This document shows positions 1-9,399 of a stretch of 64,000 bases of DNA, piece after piece. The DNA lies in contig NZ_JAPFRE010000015.1 of NCBI RefSeq assembly GCF_026183735.1, positions 321,914 to 385,913 on the forward strand. The letters are read 5' to 3'. The notes under the pieces were generated by a model. That model was not told where the DNA came from. It searched no databases and saw only the letters and a list, made by a program, of their open reading frames with translations. Position 1 is the first letter of the stretch. The number at the start of each line of letters is the position of its first letter. Made by a program: the position numbers and the translations under genes. This DNA comes from Alteromonas sp. ASW11-130 (GTDB lineage Bacteria > Pseudomonadota > Gammaproteobacteria > Enterobacterales > Alteromonadaceae).

Positions 1-38
1 TGAAACCGGTGTCATCATTTCAGCTTAACCAATTTGAT

Positions 39-2009
39 TTAGTGCAGGTTACGCTTTAAAAAATCTACTATTCCCTGATACATCTCCACTCTGCTTTTCT
101 CATCGTAAACACCGTGTCCACTGTTTTTATACCTTAAATAAACAGGAGGATTCCCGGCTTCGATAAGTTTTTTCTCCAGCGCTTTCGCATTTTCTTCTGA
201 CACCCGTATATCTTTAGCTCCGTGAATGAGCATTACTTTGGCTTTTATACTGTCAGCATGATGAACAGGGGAATAAGCATTGAGTTGCTCGGTATTATTA
301 CCAAGCGCTTTTTGAAGGTAAGCTTCGCCTCCCCAATTTCCAGGAATATCACTGTGGGTAAACATATAGTTCAGGTCATACACACCCACATAACCAATGG
401 CACATTTAATTAAGTCAGGCGCCTTAACCGCTAACATTATTGCGGCGTAGCCACCATAACTTGCCCCATATGAACAAATTTTACTTTCGTCGATATTGTG
501 AGTAGTCACAGACCATCTGATTGACTCAATAATATCTTCAATCATTTTGCCACCCCACTGCCGAAAGCCCATTTCTTCGAAACGGTTACCGTGCCCCCCA
601 CTTCCTCTAAAATTGGTTTGTAAAACAGCAAAACCTCTGCTGGCAAGTAGTTGCGTTTCGGTGTCAAAATCCCACTTTTCGAATGGGCCATGAGGACCGC
701 CATGGGGTAAAACAACCAAAGGCAGTTTTACCTTGTGATCATAATCCTTTGGTAAGGTGATAAATCCGTTAATAGATACATTATCTGACGTGTCTAGGGT
801 AAACGGAATTTTATTGGCCATTTTTTCCGGATCAATCCACGAGCGATTTGCCCAGATAAAATTGGCGCCCATAGTATCCCTGTCGAATAAATAAAATTCT
901 CCAGGGTTAATATCGCTACTTACTTTTATGAGAAGTGTTTTGCCATCTTTAGAACGACTAGTAATATTAACTGTTTGATTTGAAAATGCGCTGACTAGCA
1001 TTTTATGCAGGTTAGCAGTATTGCTTTGGTCCTCAGAATAAAGAAATCTAGCCTTACCTGGATAGGTTAATGCGACAGCGGGCATCCCAGTTTCAAAATC
1101 TGTGGTCCAATCAATGATATCTGCAGCGTGTTCTTCAAAAATGGGCGAATAGCTACCCGTTTTAATATCTAATTCATATAATGAAAGGATCTCTTTATTT
1201 CCCCTTCTTCCTTCAAGGTATATTTTTTCCCCATTCTCACTGATACCTTTTGGTAAAAAGTGTCCACCTAAGTTAAATACTTTTTTAAGTTCGAGCCAGT
1301 TACTATCTCGATTTTCTCGGTATGCCGAATGGTAATCTCCGTTTTCATCGCTCCATGTCATAAAGTTTACGCTTCCCGTACTGGTTGCAAGTGCTTTGGC
1401 TCCAGGATAAGGAAGCGTTTCGACTTTCCTTTTTCGGCCGTTATAAACATTCAATTTACTAATAACGGATTTCTTATGTCGATTATCCCACCAAGCGTCA
1501 TTCACCAACGACCATGGATGTTCCAGTATTAAGATGTAATCATCGTCTCCTTCCAGAAGACTGATAACTTCGTGGGTAGCGGGGCTGCTTTTTCTGGTTT
1601 TTATATGACTCCCGGTTTGCTGCTCGCCCGCACGCAAGCCGTATATTAATTCTTTTTTCGTATTATCGATATTGGCGGCAAATAGCTCACCCGTTGGAAT
1701 GGGTTGATCGAAGGAATGAAGTTTCTCAGCGAACTCGAAAATAATGCGATTATTATTAACCCAGGTAACACTGTGGATGACATTGTTCTCACCCGATTGA
1801 AAACTGCCTACCATTTGTTTAGTGTCAACGGAGAAAATAACCAAATAGACCTGGTCTTTTTCTTTTAGCCTACCGGCAATATGTTTGCCATCGGGTGAAA
1901 TTTTTAAATCCAGGTAGTCTCCATGCTTCACGAATTTTTCTAATGGGATTTCTTGCGCGAAAGACAATAATGTAAAAAGACCTGAAATCAAAAGTAGTAA
2001 CCACTTCAT
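39..2009 (-). CDS. S9 family prolyl-oligopeptidase-like serine peptidase, secreted
   Basis: Probably cleaves small peptides in the periplasm or outside the cell. The protein is 656 residues from the chosen start, with a signal peptide (MKWLLLLISGLF...) and an N-terminal beta-propeller-like region of roughly 400 residues. An alpha/beta-hydrolase domain follows, with GASYGG carrying the nucleophile near Ser517, HGAKD giving Asp near 600 and NSGHG giving His near 632; this is the S9 peptidase triad order. I start at 2009 rather than the upstream in-frame ATG at 2054 because AAGGAAAG lies just before it and the signal peptide begins there. It is transcribed alone toward the left edge and ends 38 bases from it. 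Substrate is unknown; the family is clear. Confidence 0.9.
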   Translation of the reverse strand: MKWLLLLISGLFTLLSFAQEIPLEKFVKHGDYLDLKISPDGKHIAGRLKEKDQVYLVIFSVDTKQMVGSFQSGENNVIHSVTWVNNNRIIFEFAEKLHSFDQPIPTGELFAANIDNTKKELIYGLRAGEQQTGSHIKTRKSSPATHEVISLLEGDDDYILILEHPWSLVNDAWWDNRHKKSVISKLNVYNGRKRKVETLPYPGAKALATSTGSVNFMTWSDENGDYHSAYRENRDSNWLELKKVFNLGGHFLPKGISENGEKIYLEGRRGNKEILSLYELDIKTGSYSPIFEEHAADIIDWTTDFETGMPAVALTYPGKARFLYSEDQSNTANLHKMLVSAFSNQTVNITSRSKDGKTLLIKVSSDINPGEFYLFDRDTMGANFIWANRSWIDPEKMANKIPFTLDTSDNVSINGFITLPKDYDHKVKLPLVVLPHGGPHGPFEKWDFDTETQLLASRGFAVLQTNFRGSGGHGNRFEEMGFRQWGGKMIEDIIESIRWSVTTHNIDESKICSYGASYGGYAAIMLAVKAPDLIKCAIGYVGVYDLNYMFTHSDIPGNWGGEAYLQKALGNNTEQLNAYSPVHHADSIKAKVMLIHGAKDIRVSEENAKALEKKLIEAGNPPVYLRYKNSGHGVYDEKSRVEMYQGIVDFLKRNLH

Positions 2010-2191
2010 AAAACTTTCCTTAGTTAGAAATGTTAGATAATTCAGCGCAAGCAAGCGCTAATGTTTTTTGCATAATACGTACGTAAATTTGGCAGGAGTA
2101 TACTGAAATATTTGGTATCCCCTGCCGAAATTAGAAAAGAAGCGCTATGCTTTTCTTCCAATAAAATCCACTAAAATCATTCCGTCAAGCT

Positions 2192-2854
2192 TCACGCGTA
2201 AGCGTACTTACCGCCTTTGCTAAGCGCCCTTTGATACGCAGGGCGTTCATGAACGCGCTGGACATATCGGGTGATAGCAGGATAAGCTTTTGCTCTACCT
2301 GTCGCTACCAGTGACTCGAGCGGGAAGCTCATTTGAACATCTGCTCCGGTGGGCTCATTTCCTGCAAACCACTCATGTGACGCCAACCACGACTCAACGT
2401 ATTTAAGACTCTGCTCCAAATTAGGGCCGTAGTAAGCTCGGATAATACCTTCAACCATCTTATTTACCACCGGCTTAAATAAAAAGGGCGATTTTTCACG
2501 GGCTTTAAACAACACCTTCATTGCGACGAGTGGCGGCATGAGCGAACCCTCAGCAAAATGCATCCAAAACAAATAAGACTGATAGGCTCGCTCATCTGCA
2601 GGGGTCTGAAAAGTGTCATTAGCGAACTGGGTAATTACGTATTCTATAATCGCACCTGATTCAGCGATGGCACCGTGTTCGGTGGTCAGTACTGGCGCTC
2701 GGCCTAACTGATGGATCGCCTTTAACTCTTTAGGTGCAAGACCGGTTTTAGCATCACGTTGGTATATTGCTAAGTTGTAGTCGACGTTTAACTCTTCCAG
2801 TAGCCAAAGAATACGTTGGGAACGAGAATCGTTTAAGTAATGCAGCGTAAGCAT
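2192..2854 (-). CDS. Glutathione S-transferase family protein
   Basis: A cytosolic GST-fold protein of 220 residues, the usual length. The N-terminal thioredoxin-like domain (about residues 1-80) starts LTLHYLNDSRSQRILWLLEE and contains the APVL cis-proline turn and the AESGAI segment that normally binds the glutamyl part of glutathione. The C-terminal helical domain follows to about residue 210. It would conjugate or reduce electrophiles with glutathione, but the specific substrate cannot be read from sequence. It stands alone; the gap to the next gene on the opposite strand (2855-3146) presumably carries both promoters. Confidence 0.88.
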   Translation of the reverse strand: MLTLHYLNDSRSQRILWLLEELNVDYNLAIYQRDAKTGLAPKELKAIHQLGRAPVLTTEHGAIAESGAIIEYVITQFANDTFQTPADERAYQSYLFWMHFAEGSLMPPLVAMKVLFKAREKSPFLFKPVVNKMVEGIIRAYYGPNLEQSLKYVESWLASHEWFAGNEPTGADVQMSFPLESLVATGRAKAYPAITRYVQRVHERPAYQRALSKGGKYAYA

Positions 2855-3146
2855 AGATCCCTCTTAAAAATGCTTAAGACATCCGTACTCGATTTAGATG
2901 TCTTGTTGAAATAGCCCTTCTCATTGCCCAAAAGCACTTACGAAAGCTTGATGTATAATAATGACACATGTATCTGACGATGAAAGCAAGTTAAACGTTG
3001 TAGGACAAGAAAGATAATTTCCAAACGTAAAAGTTACTGCGTAATTCATACGACTAATTCTTAGCTCTCTGGGAAGAGCCGCATTTTTATAAATGGTATG
3101 ATACGCAGGTTTACACCCTTATTTACGTTGACGCTAAAGGACAGTA

Positions 3147-3593
3147 ATGCCATCAAGTGACTATGCTAATGAACTTCCCGAATCAGGTACTCATGTATCT
3201 ACCTCGCCATGGGACACTATGTCATTCGCAGCGGTTAACCAGCCGTTGACTGAATCTCTCAACCATACAAAAGGTTGGTGGCAAAATAACGAGTTAACCA
3301 GTCTATTAGCTGAACCGGCATCATCTAGCAAACAACCGGCGTTTGCACAAAAATATGGTTGTCACCCGTTTAGTCGGTGGAATCCTCAGCTTGGCGATGG
3401 GCATGGATTATTGCTGGGAGAAACTCGAAACAGCGAAGAGCTGCCCGTTGATCTTTACTTAAAAGGCGCCAACCCCACTTCATACTCCAGAAGTGCCGAT
3501 GGTCGCGCTGTATTTCGCTTCACTATGCGAGAATATTTGGGTAGCAAAGCGCCACAAAACTCACAACCAGTAAGTTTATCGTGCAGCAATTAA
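3147..3593 (+). pseudogene. SelO (YdiU) pseudo-kinase AMPylase, N-terminal fragment, decayed
   Basis: The 148-residue frame matches the first quarter of SelO, which transfers AMP to proteins and is normally about 480 residues. Recognisable blocks are NPQLGDG, LLLGE, LKGANPT, YSRSADGRA and MREYLGSKA. SelO would continue into its nucleotide-binding core here, but the frame runs into an unrelated tail (PQNSQPVSL...) and stops. Several invariant positions are altered: the block expected as YGGHQFGHWNPQLGDGR reads YGCHPFSRWNPQLGDGH. A good ribosome binding site (AAAGGA) survives upstream. I infer an internal deletion that removed the catalytic body, followed by drift. It overlaps the next gene by 13 bases. 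Confidence 0.75.
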
Positions 3594-3889
3594 AGTTAAC
3601 TACACTCTTATTCGGCAAAAACCTTAACGTGATAGGCGATAAGGCGATTATTACATTGCCTATACCGCAAACGGTACAAGAAACGAACTTATTTATTAAA
3701 CAGTTCACGCAATGTACGCACTCACAACTAATCAATGCAGAATGGGGAGCTGATCGATATCAGGCTGTATTCGAAAAGGACAATCGACGTTACTGTTTGC
3801 ATATTGAGTGGCTGTGCGACGCTATGTGGATTGAATCCCACCATTCAGATTTTGCAATAAAAGCAGTAATCAATTTGTTAATTCGGTAG
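3581..3889 (+). CDS. Small DUF3630-like protein
   Basis: A 102-residue soluble protein with no signal peptide. The central pattern (INAEWGADRYQ, then a short acidic/basic turn, HIEWLCDAMWIES) resembles DUF3630, a family of about 100 residues found in marine gammaproteobacteria; this is from memory of the family, not a search. It begins inside the end of the SelO fragment in another frame, so the pair may once have been translationally coupled. Function is unknown. Confidence 0.5.
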   Translation: MQQLKLTTLLFGKNLNVIGDKAIITLPIPQTVQETNLFIKQFTQCTHSQLINAEWGADRYQAVFEKDNRRYCLHIEWLCDAMWIESHHSDFAIKAVINLLIR

Positions 3890-3968
3890 CATTTCCATTA
3901 TTTTTGAAAGTAGAATCAGATAAACTATATTTGATCGTAGCAACGCATGTGGCATTTAGGGTGTAGTA

Positions 3969-5054
3969 TTGAAAAATTTGGCTTTAGCGTACATTCATAC
4001 TGGTGACCACCCAGACAATGATCTAGAAAAGAGTCGACTTATCGCAGTCATTAACTTATTTGCTGCTGTAGGCTTCTTAATTACCTTAGCTCTGGCTACA
4101 AGAGCACTTTTAGCTAATGATTTGCCGTTAGCAATTTCTCTTTTCATTACAAGTACCATTTTTTTCGGCTCACACCTTTTAATGCGCTGGTATCGTTCAG
4201 AGGCGACGTATAAAGTAACCTCGACTATATTAGTTTCGTGCTTGATGGTGTTGACAGCCTATTTAATTTATTCGGGGGGGGCAAATAACACTGGCCCACT
4301 ATGGAGTTATCTGGTCCCTCCTGTTGCATTGTTTATGGGCGGCCTAAGACGCGGACTGATAATCCTTGCTATTTATTTTTGCGCGATAAGTTTTTTGATG
4401 TTTTTTGATCAGGGTGAACATTTAGCTACTGTTTACACTTATGAATTTAAGACGCGACTCCTCTATTCCTTTTTAACCGTTACCTTTTTATCGGGTTATT
4501 ACGAGTACACCCGCCAACAGTCATTTAAAACCATTACCGATTTAAGCCTGAAGTTTGAAAAACAAGCCAGATGCGATCCGCTCACAGGGGTACCCAATCG
4601 GCGTGGAATGTGGGAACACCTCCATTACGAATACGATCGCGCGCAGCGCTATGATCTTCCATTGACCGTGCTAATTTGTGATATCGATCACTATAAAAAA
4701 GTAAATGATACATTAGGCCACGATGGTGGTGATTTCATATTACAAGAAGTGGCAAAATTGATGTCTTCCTCGCTCAGGAAACAAGATATCCTTGCGCGTT
4801 GGGGAGGAGAGGAGTTTCTGTTTTTACTTCCTGAAACCAATACGCGAGAAGCGTTTATCGTAGCCGAAAAAATTCGTTCACAGATTGCTAACGCCGAGTT
4901 TGATTACAAGGGGCACAAGACCGGTATCACAGTAAGTTTCGGATTGGCCGATGTGAGCGATAAAAGCCAAATTGATCAAGCGATTAATGAGGCTGATAAA
5001 CGTCTATATCAGGCAAAAAATGCTGGCAGAAACAAAACATTTCCGATGCATTGA
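3969..5054 (+). CDS. Membrane-anchored diguanylate cyclase (GGDEF)
   Basis: Makes cyclic di-GMP from two GTP. The 361-residue protein has five or six hydrophobic segments in about residues 20-180, then a GGDEF domain whose signature reads GGEEF near residue 279. An RKQD sequence five residues before it fits the RxxD inhibitory site, so product inhibition is likely. The DPLTGVPNRRG and DIDHYKKVND blocks needed for GTP and metal binding are intact. The start is a TTG codon with a modest TAGGG upstream; no ATG offers a better start. It sits beside a second cyclic-di-GMP enzyme but has its own 218-base upstream gap. Confidence 0.9.
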   Translation: MKNLALAYIHTGDHPDNDLEKSRLIAVINLFAAVGFLITLALATRALLANDLPLAISLFITSTIFFGSHLLMRWYRSEATYKVTSTILVSCLMVLTAYLIYSGGANNTGPLWSYLVPPVALFMGGLRRGLIILAIYFCAISFLMFFDQGEHLATVYTYEFKTRLLYSFLTVTFLSGYYEYTRQQSFKTITDLSLKFEKQARCDPLTGVPNRRGMWEHLHYEYDRAQRYDLPLTVLICDIDHYKKVNDTLGHDGGDFILQEVAKLMSSSLRKQDILARWGGEEFLFLLPETNTREAFIVAEKIRSQIANAEFDYKGHKTGITVSFGLADVSDKSQIDQAINEADKRLYQAKNAGRNKTFPMH

Positions 5055-5272
5055 CGAGGCGGGTCGAAATAAAGTGAATATTGTGAGCAACTATAGCAGG
5101 CAGTTAAGGTGCCGATGCAGCGTTATACCCCTTAGTAACTGAATTTGAACAAAAAAGATTCTAAAAAAACAAAAAGGTGCAAAACCCTATACCCTTAACT
5201 TAGCTAACTTATTCGCCAGATAGGCAGATGTTGGTTAAGATAACAGTGGGATTGTCTGTACGGATAGATTGA

Positions 5273-8179
5273 GTGTTGCAAATTTTATGGAACCGGTTCG
5301 GAAGACCAGTTGCACTACCCCTTTACTTTCGAACCTGGCTCATTTCGCTATTTCTGGGGCTTCATTGCAGTTTTGCCATGGCCGGAACGTTATTGATTGA
5401 TCCGGAGTTCGAAAAAGCTAACTTAAAGCAACACGGCTTAAGTACGTTGGCCGATAAAAATGTCTCGTTAGCCCAAATAATTAACTCAACCACGGGCAAG
5501 GTTAACCCGCATTTCCTACATTCCTTTGACGATAGCTCGCGTATGTGGATCGTCAGTCATGTGCAGAATATTTCACACACCTCGCTAAAAATGGCGCTAA
5601 CAGTTGAAAGACTTGGCCTCGATGAAGTGACTATTTGGATTGTTGATGAACGCCAGCGTATTCTGCACTCCTACACTTCCACTGCCGGAGAGCCGGTTTC
5701 ATGGTTTGAACAAATGCTCCCGGCCATTACCTATGAATTTAGATTACCCAAAAATCAGACTGTTACTATATTACTAAGTGTGCAAGATAGCGGCTTGACG
5801 AGTTTACCCGTCTTCCTATGGCAGCAAAACGCACTCAAGGCTCACAGTAAAATTCACCTGTTATTTTTGGGGGTGCTAGCTGGAAAGCTTGCCATCTTAT
5901 TTATTTATTTTTTCCTTTCGTATTTGTATCAACGCACCCCTGCTCGCTTTTGGCTGGCATTGACGAATTTGCTCTTCCTTACTTTAGTCGTCGCTATGCA
6001 AGGCTTGTTAGATACTATTTTCCCGGTATCCAAATACGCGGAACCCATTCTCGCTGTATTGCTGGCTTTTATTCTGTTTACGCTTGCTAAAGTCACCCAC
6101 AACTTATTTGTTCGCTTGCCAACGGGATTCCATTTCTTAAATTACGTGGGGCCACTTTACCTTTTAATTGCGGTAATGACTCAAGATACCTGGTATTTGT
6201 CCATTACACTTTTACTTACAGCACCTATCGCCGGTTTGCTTCAGGTATTTTCGGCATTACTTTTTCGGGATCGGCGTAATAGGTCATTGTCCCGTATATA
6301 CTTAATCAGCTGGTTGTTTTTAACCGCCCTGTTTGCCTTGCAAATAGATATTTTAGCCAGCAGTTACAGTTTGACTTCCTATCACACCGCGTTAAGTGTG
6401 TTAATGCTCTCTCTAGCCTGCCTTAGCTTGGGCGTGTGTGTAGAATTAAAAGAGCGCAGTTTCACCCAACAGCAAATGAGCGCTAAAGAACAAACCATTA
6501 GCAGCCTCAATTACTTTTATAATCTGTTCCGCAATTCAGCTGAAGGTTTATATACTTCCACCGTAGATGGCGCCCTCAAAAGCGTTAATCCTGCGATGTG
6601 CTCAGTGTTCGGCTATGAAGATGAAAAAAGCATGCTCAAGGCGATCCAAAACACTAACCAGTTTTATGCAAACCCCGAAGATCGTGAACTACTAGTTGGG
6701 GAGTTGTTAGAAAAAGGTTCTGTAATGGGTAAAGAAATTAAAGGACGCAAAGCAGACGGCAATGAGTTCTGGTTTTGTATTTCCTGCCAATTGCAAAGCG
6801 AGGAGGGCGAACGCTTTTTATATGGATCAATATTCGATATAACAGAAAGAAAACAATCTGACATCAGCCTGGAATATCTCGCCAGCCACGATAGCTTAAC
6901 TGGCGTTTTTAACCGTCGTGAGTTTGAATTGCGATTACATAGTGCTGCGAACCTCGCGCAACAAGCTAAAACCAGTGTGGTCTTGCTGTATCTGGATTTA
7001 GATCGGTTCAAAGCGGTAAACGATACTTGTGGACACAAAGCGGGGGACACCTTGATAAAAGAGATTGCCCGTCTGGTTCAAAGTACGCTGGCTGGCAAAG
7101 GAATTGTTGCGCGGTTGGGGGGCGATGAATTTGCCGTATTGTTTGAAGGCCACAGCGAAGACGCGGCTTACTTACAGGCGGTCAAAATTCTAAATGCCAT
7201 TCAGTCTTACCGTTATATCTGGGAAAACCGGGTGTTCACCCTGGGTGTAAGTATTGGTTTATTAAACTGTACCGAACATGCAGCCAACCCAGAACAGTTG
7301 TTGAGTATGGCGGATGCTGCCTGCTACATTGCCAAGGAACAAGGACGAAACCAAATTCATCGCTACAGCAATGATGATGAGAGTCTCAAACGCTATGAAG
7401 AGGAACTTACATGGGTTGCTGATATAAATGAGGCCCTCGATAAAAACAGTTTCGAACTTTATTACCAACATTACCGCGTGTTAAATGCTCAACAACAAGG
7501 CGATTATTTTGAAATCCTGTTACGTATGGTTTCAGAAAGTGGCGAATTGATACCGCCGTCAGCATTTTTCCCTTCAGCTGAACGCTATGACCTGAGTACT
7601 AAAATAGACCGTTGGGTGGTAGAAAACACCTTCAAATGGCTAGCTGATAATTCAGCCGTATTGGAAAAATTAGAGCGCTGCTGCATAAACTTGAGCGGGC
7701 CGTCCTTAGCGGATAAGGATATTAAACTCCTCATTTTAAATGCCTTCGAACGGTCGGGCGTTCCCTACGAGAAAATCTGCTTTGAGATTACCGAAACGGT
7801 GGCTATTGTAAAAATGGAAGATACTTTACAATTCATGAAGACATTCAATCAACTTGGCTGTCAGTTTGCCCTCGATGATTTTGGGAGCGGCTTTTCCTCT
7901 TATACCTATTTGAAGCACTTACCCGTTAACTGTGTCAAAATCGATGGCAGTTTTATAAAAGAAATGCTGAACGATCCAGTTGATCACGCCATGGTTTCTT
8001 CAATTAAAGATGTCGCCAAAGCTATGGGAATGGAAACCGTAGGAGAATGTGTTGAAGACGAAGCGACAATGGTAGCGCTCGGTAAAATGGGTGTGAATTA
8101 TGCGCAAGGATTTGGTATTGCAAAGCCTCGGAGCCTCAAAGAGTTTGTCTCGTTAGACAACGATGCGAAGAAGGCCTAA
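5273..8179 (+). CDS. 7TMR-DISM/PAS/GGDEF/EAL cyclic-di-GMP signalling protein
   Basis: A 968-residue inner-membrane sensor. Order of parts: signal peptide (about 1-37), a periplasmic 7TMR-DISM extracellular domain (about 45-190), seven membrane segments (about 195-395), a PAS domain (about 415-540), GGDEF with intact GGDEF near 616, and EAL from about 735. The EAL residues look complete: EILLR (variant of EALLR) near 747, NLSG, FEITET, DDFGSG near 868, KIDGSF and YAQGF. Both cyclase and phosphodiesterase activities are therefore possible; the GGDEF domain lacks an RxxD inhibitory site. The start is GTG with a weak ribosome binding site, so TTG at 5276 is an alternative. The ligand sensed is unknown. 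Confidence 0.9.
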   Translation: MLQILWNRFGRPVALPLYFRTWLISLFLGLHCSFAMAGTLLIDPEFEKANLKQHGLSTLADKNVSLAQIINSTTGKVNPHFLHSFDDSSRMWIVSHVQNISHTSLKMALTVERLGLDEVTIWIVDERQRILHSYTSTAGEPVSWFEQMLPAITYEFRLPKNQTVTILLSVQDSGLTSLPVFLWQQNALKAHSKIHLLFLGVLAGKLAILFIYFFLSYLYQRTPARFWLALTNLLFLTLVVAMQGLLDTIFPVSKYAEPILAVLLAFILFTLAKVTHNLFVRLPTGFHFLNYVGPLYLLIAVMTQDTWYLSITLLLTAPIAGLLQVFSALLFRDRRNRSLSRIYLISWLFLTALFALQIDILASSYSLTSYHTALSVLMLSLACLSLGVCVELKERSFTQQQMSAKEQTISSLNYFYNLFRNSAEGLYTSTVDGALKSVNPAMCSVFGYEDEKSMLKAIQNTNQFYANPEDRELLVGELLEKGSVMGKEIKGRKADGNEFWFCISCQLQSEEGERFLYGSIFDITERKQSDISLEYLASHDSLTGVFNRREFELRLHSAANLAQQAKTSVVLLYLDLDRFKAVNDTCGHKAGDTLIKEIARLVQSTLAGKGIVARLGGDEFAVLFEGHSEDAAYLQAVKILNAIQSYRYIWENRVFTLGVSIGLLNCTEHAANPEQLLSMADAACYIAKEQGRNQIHRYSNDDESLKRYEEELTWVADINEALDKNSFELYYQHYRVLNAQQQGDYFEILLRMVSESGELIPPSAFFPSAERYDLSTKIDRWVVENTFKWLADNSAVLEKLERCCINLSGPSLADKDIKLLILNAFERSGVPYEKICFEITETVAIVKMEDTLQFMKTFNQLGCQFALDDFGSGFSSYTYLKHLPVNCVKIDGSFIKEMLNDPVDHAMVSSIKDVAKAMGMETVGECVEDEATMVALGKMGVNYAQGFGIAKPRSLKEFVSLDNDAKKA

Positions 8180-8264
8180 CACTGGTATAATTCGCGTGAT
8201 AGTTATTGGGTTTCGACAAACTGCCCTAACATTATGATTTCTTCAACTGCTATAAAGATGTGAC

Positions 8265-8882
8265 ATGACTAGCCAGCAACCTAAGTATGAATATGTAAGC
8301 TCAGCAAAACTACCTACCCGCTTAGGTAACTTTCGTATTCACGGATTTGTGGAAGCCAGCGGTCAGGAGCACGTGGCGTTATCATACGGCGTATGGAAAG
8401 AAGACGATGTTGTCCCTATCCGAATTCACTCAGAATGCTTAACTGGGGATGCGCTATTTAGCACGCGCTGTGACTGTGGCTTTCAGCTCGAGAAGGCCAT
8501 GGCGAATATGGTAGACAAAGGCTTCGGGGTGTTGCTGTATTTGCGTCAGGAAGGTCGGGGAATTGGTCTGCTAAATAAAATTCGCGCCTACAACCTACAA
8601 GATGCGGGCATGGATACAGTAGAAGCAAATGAGCATTTAGGCTTCGACGCGGATTTGCGTAGCTACGATATTTGTAAGCTTATGCTTGAAGAGCTAAATG
8701 TAAATAAAGTAGAGCTGATGACCAATAACCCTCGCAAGGTCGCTGCATTGGAAAAATTAGGTATTGAGATAGTCGCCCGCAAACCGATTGATCATGGCAT
8801 CACCAAAGACAATAAGCACTACATTAAAACCAAAACGGAAAAACTAGGCCATGCGTTTGATCCGCACTTGTTTAAGGATTGA
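8265..8882 (+). CDS. ribA: GTP cyclohydrolase II
   Basis: Opens the GTP ring to give the first riboflavin intermediate, with release of formate and pyrophosphate. The 205 residues contain the zinc-binding pattern CLTGDALFSTRCDCGFQ, the RQEGRGIGL segment with catalytic Arg, and the MTNNPRK segment near the C terminus. Length matches stand-alone RibA of gammaproteobacteria; there is no RibB domain. It is a single gene. I see no FMN riboswitch in the short upstream gap (8180-8264). Confidence 0.95.
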   Translation: MTSQQPKYEYVSSAKLPTRLGNFRIHGFVEASGQEHVALSYGVWKEDDVVPIRIHSECLTGDALFSTRCDCGFQLEKAMANMVDKGFGVLLYLRQEGRGIGLLNKIRAYNLQDAGMDTVEANEHLGFDADLRSYDICKLMLEELNVNKVELMTNNPRKVAALEKLGIEIVARKPIDHGITKDNKHYIKTKTEKLGHAFDPHLFKD

Positions 8883-8991
8883 TAGTAACGTCTTTTTGAA
8901 TTTAGTTTCTTACCTAAACCGAACGGTATAGCGGAAAGCAAAGGGCTACTGCATAGGCACCACAGAAATAAAGAAGATCATAGTGCATGTT

Positions 8992-9096
8992 TTAGCTTAT
9001 AATTTCATCGATTGAGCTAACTATATTTGTCCCTGTCATTAGTACAATGCCACCCAGTATAGTAAGACTTAATATAATTTTTGACAGCTGTTTCAA
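8992..9096 (-). CDS. Possible 34-residue membrane peptide
   Basis: Inside the 517-base gap between ribA and the DUF3300 gene, the minus strand has an AGAGGA ribosome binding site nine bases before a TTG codon. The frame that follows encodes 34 residues starting MKQLSKIILSLTILGG and ending SSIDEIIS before TAA. It would form a single hydrophobic helix with a positively charged N terminus, the layout of many small membrane proteins. There is no homology evidence. An 8-bp perfect inverted repeat lies in the putative leader (9129-9136 with 9149-9156). Confidence 0.3.
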   Translation of the reverse strand: MKQLSKIILSLTILGGIVLMTGTNIVSSIDEIIS

Positions 9097-9128
9097 TACT
9101 ATTTTTCCTCTCGAAGAAGCCTAAAAAA

Positions 9129-9156
9129 AAGTTATGGATCCCACCATACATAACTT
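9129..9156. other. Inverted repeat in the ribA-DUF3300 gap
   Basis: AAGTTATG at 9129-9136 is exactly complementary to CATAACTT at 9149-9156, with 12 bases between. There is no T tract, so a terminator is doubtful. The rest of the gap 8883-9399 is AT-rich and shows nothing else I can name besides the small minus-strand frame. Confidence 0.35.
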
Positions 9157-9399
9157 TAAATTCCTTACCGTGTAGCTATGCCAGCTTGCTCCCTTAATAA
9201 ATAATTTTATTGTTCATCTTTGAACGCCCCAAACTTTAGTATTGTTTATCATCATTAACGGCTGTATATCAGTTCGGTTTGCAAACTTTTCATCATTGCA
9301 TTGAAATTGATTCAGCTTCGGTTAATCCTCAACCCACTATAACTCCTGTTAACACGTATAAATCCACATAGAGATTATAAAAGTGGATCAGGAGTGATT

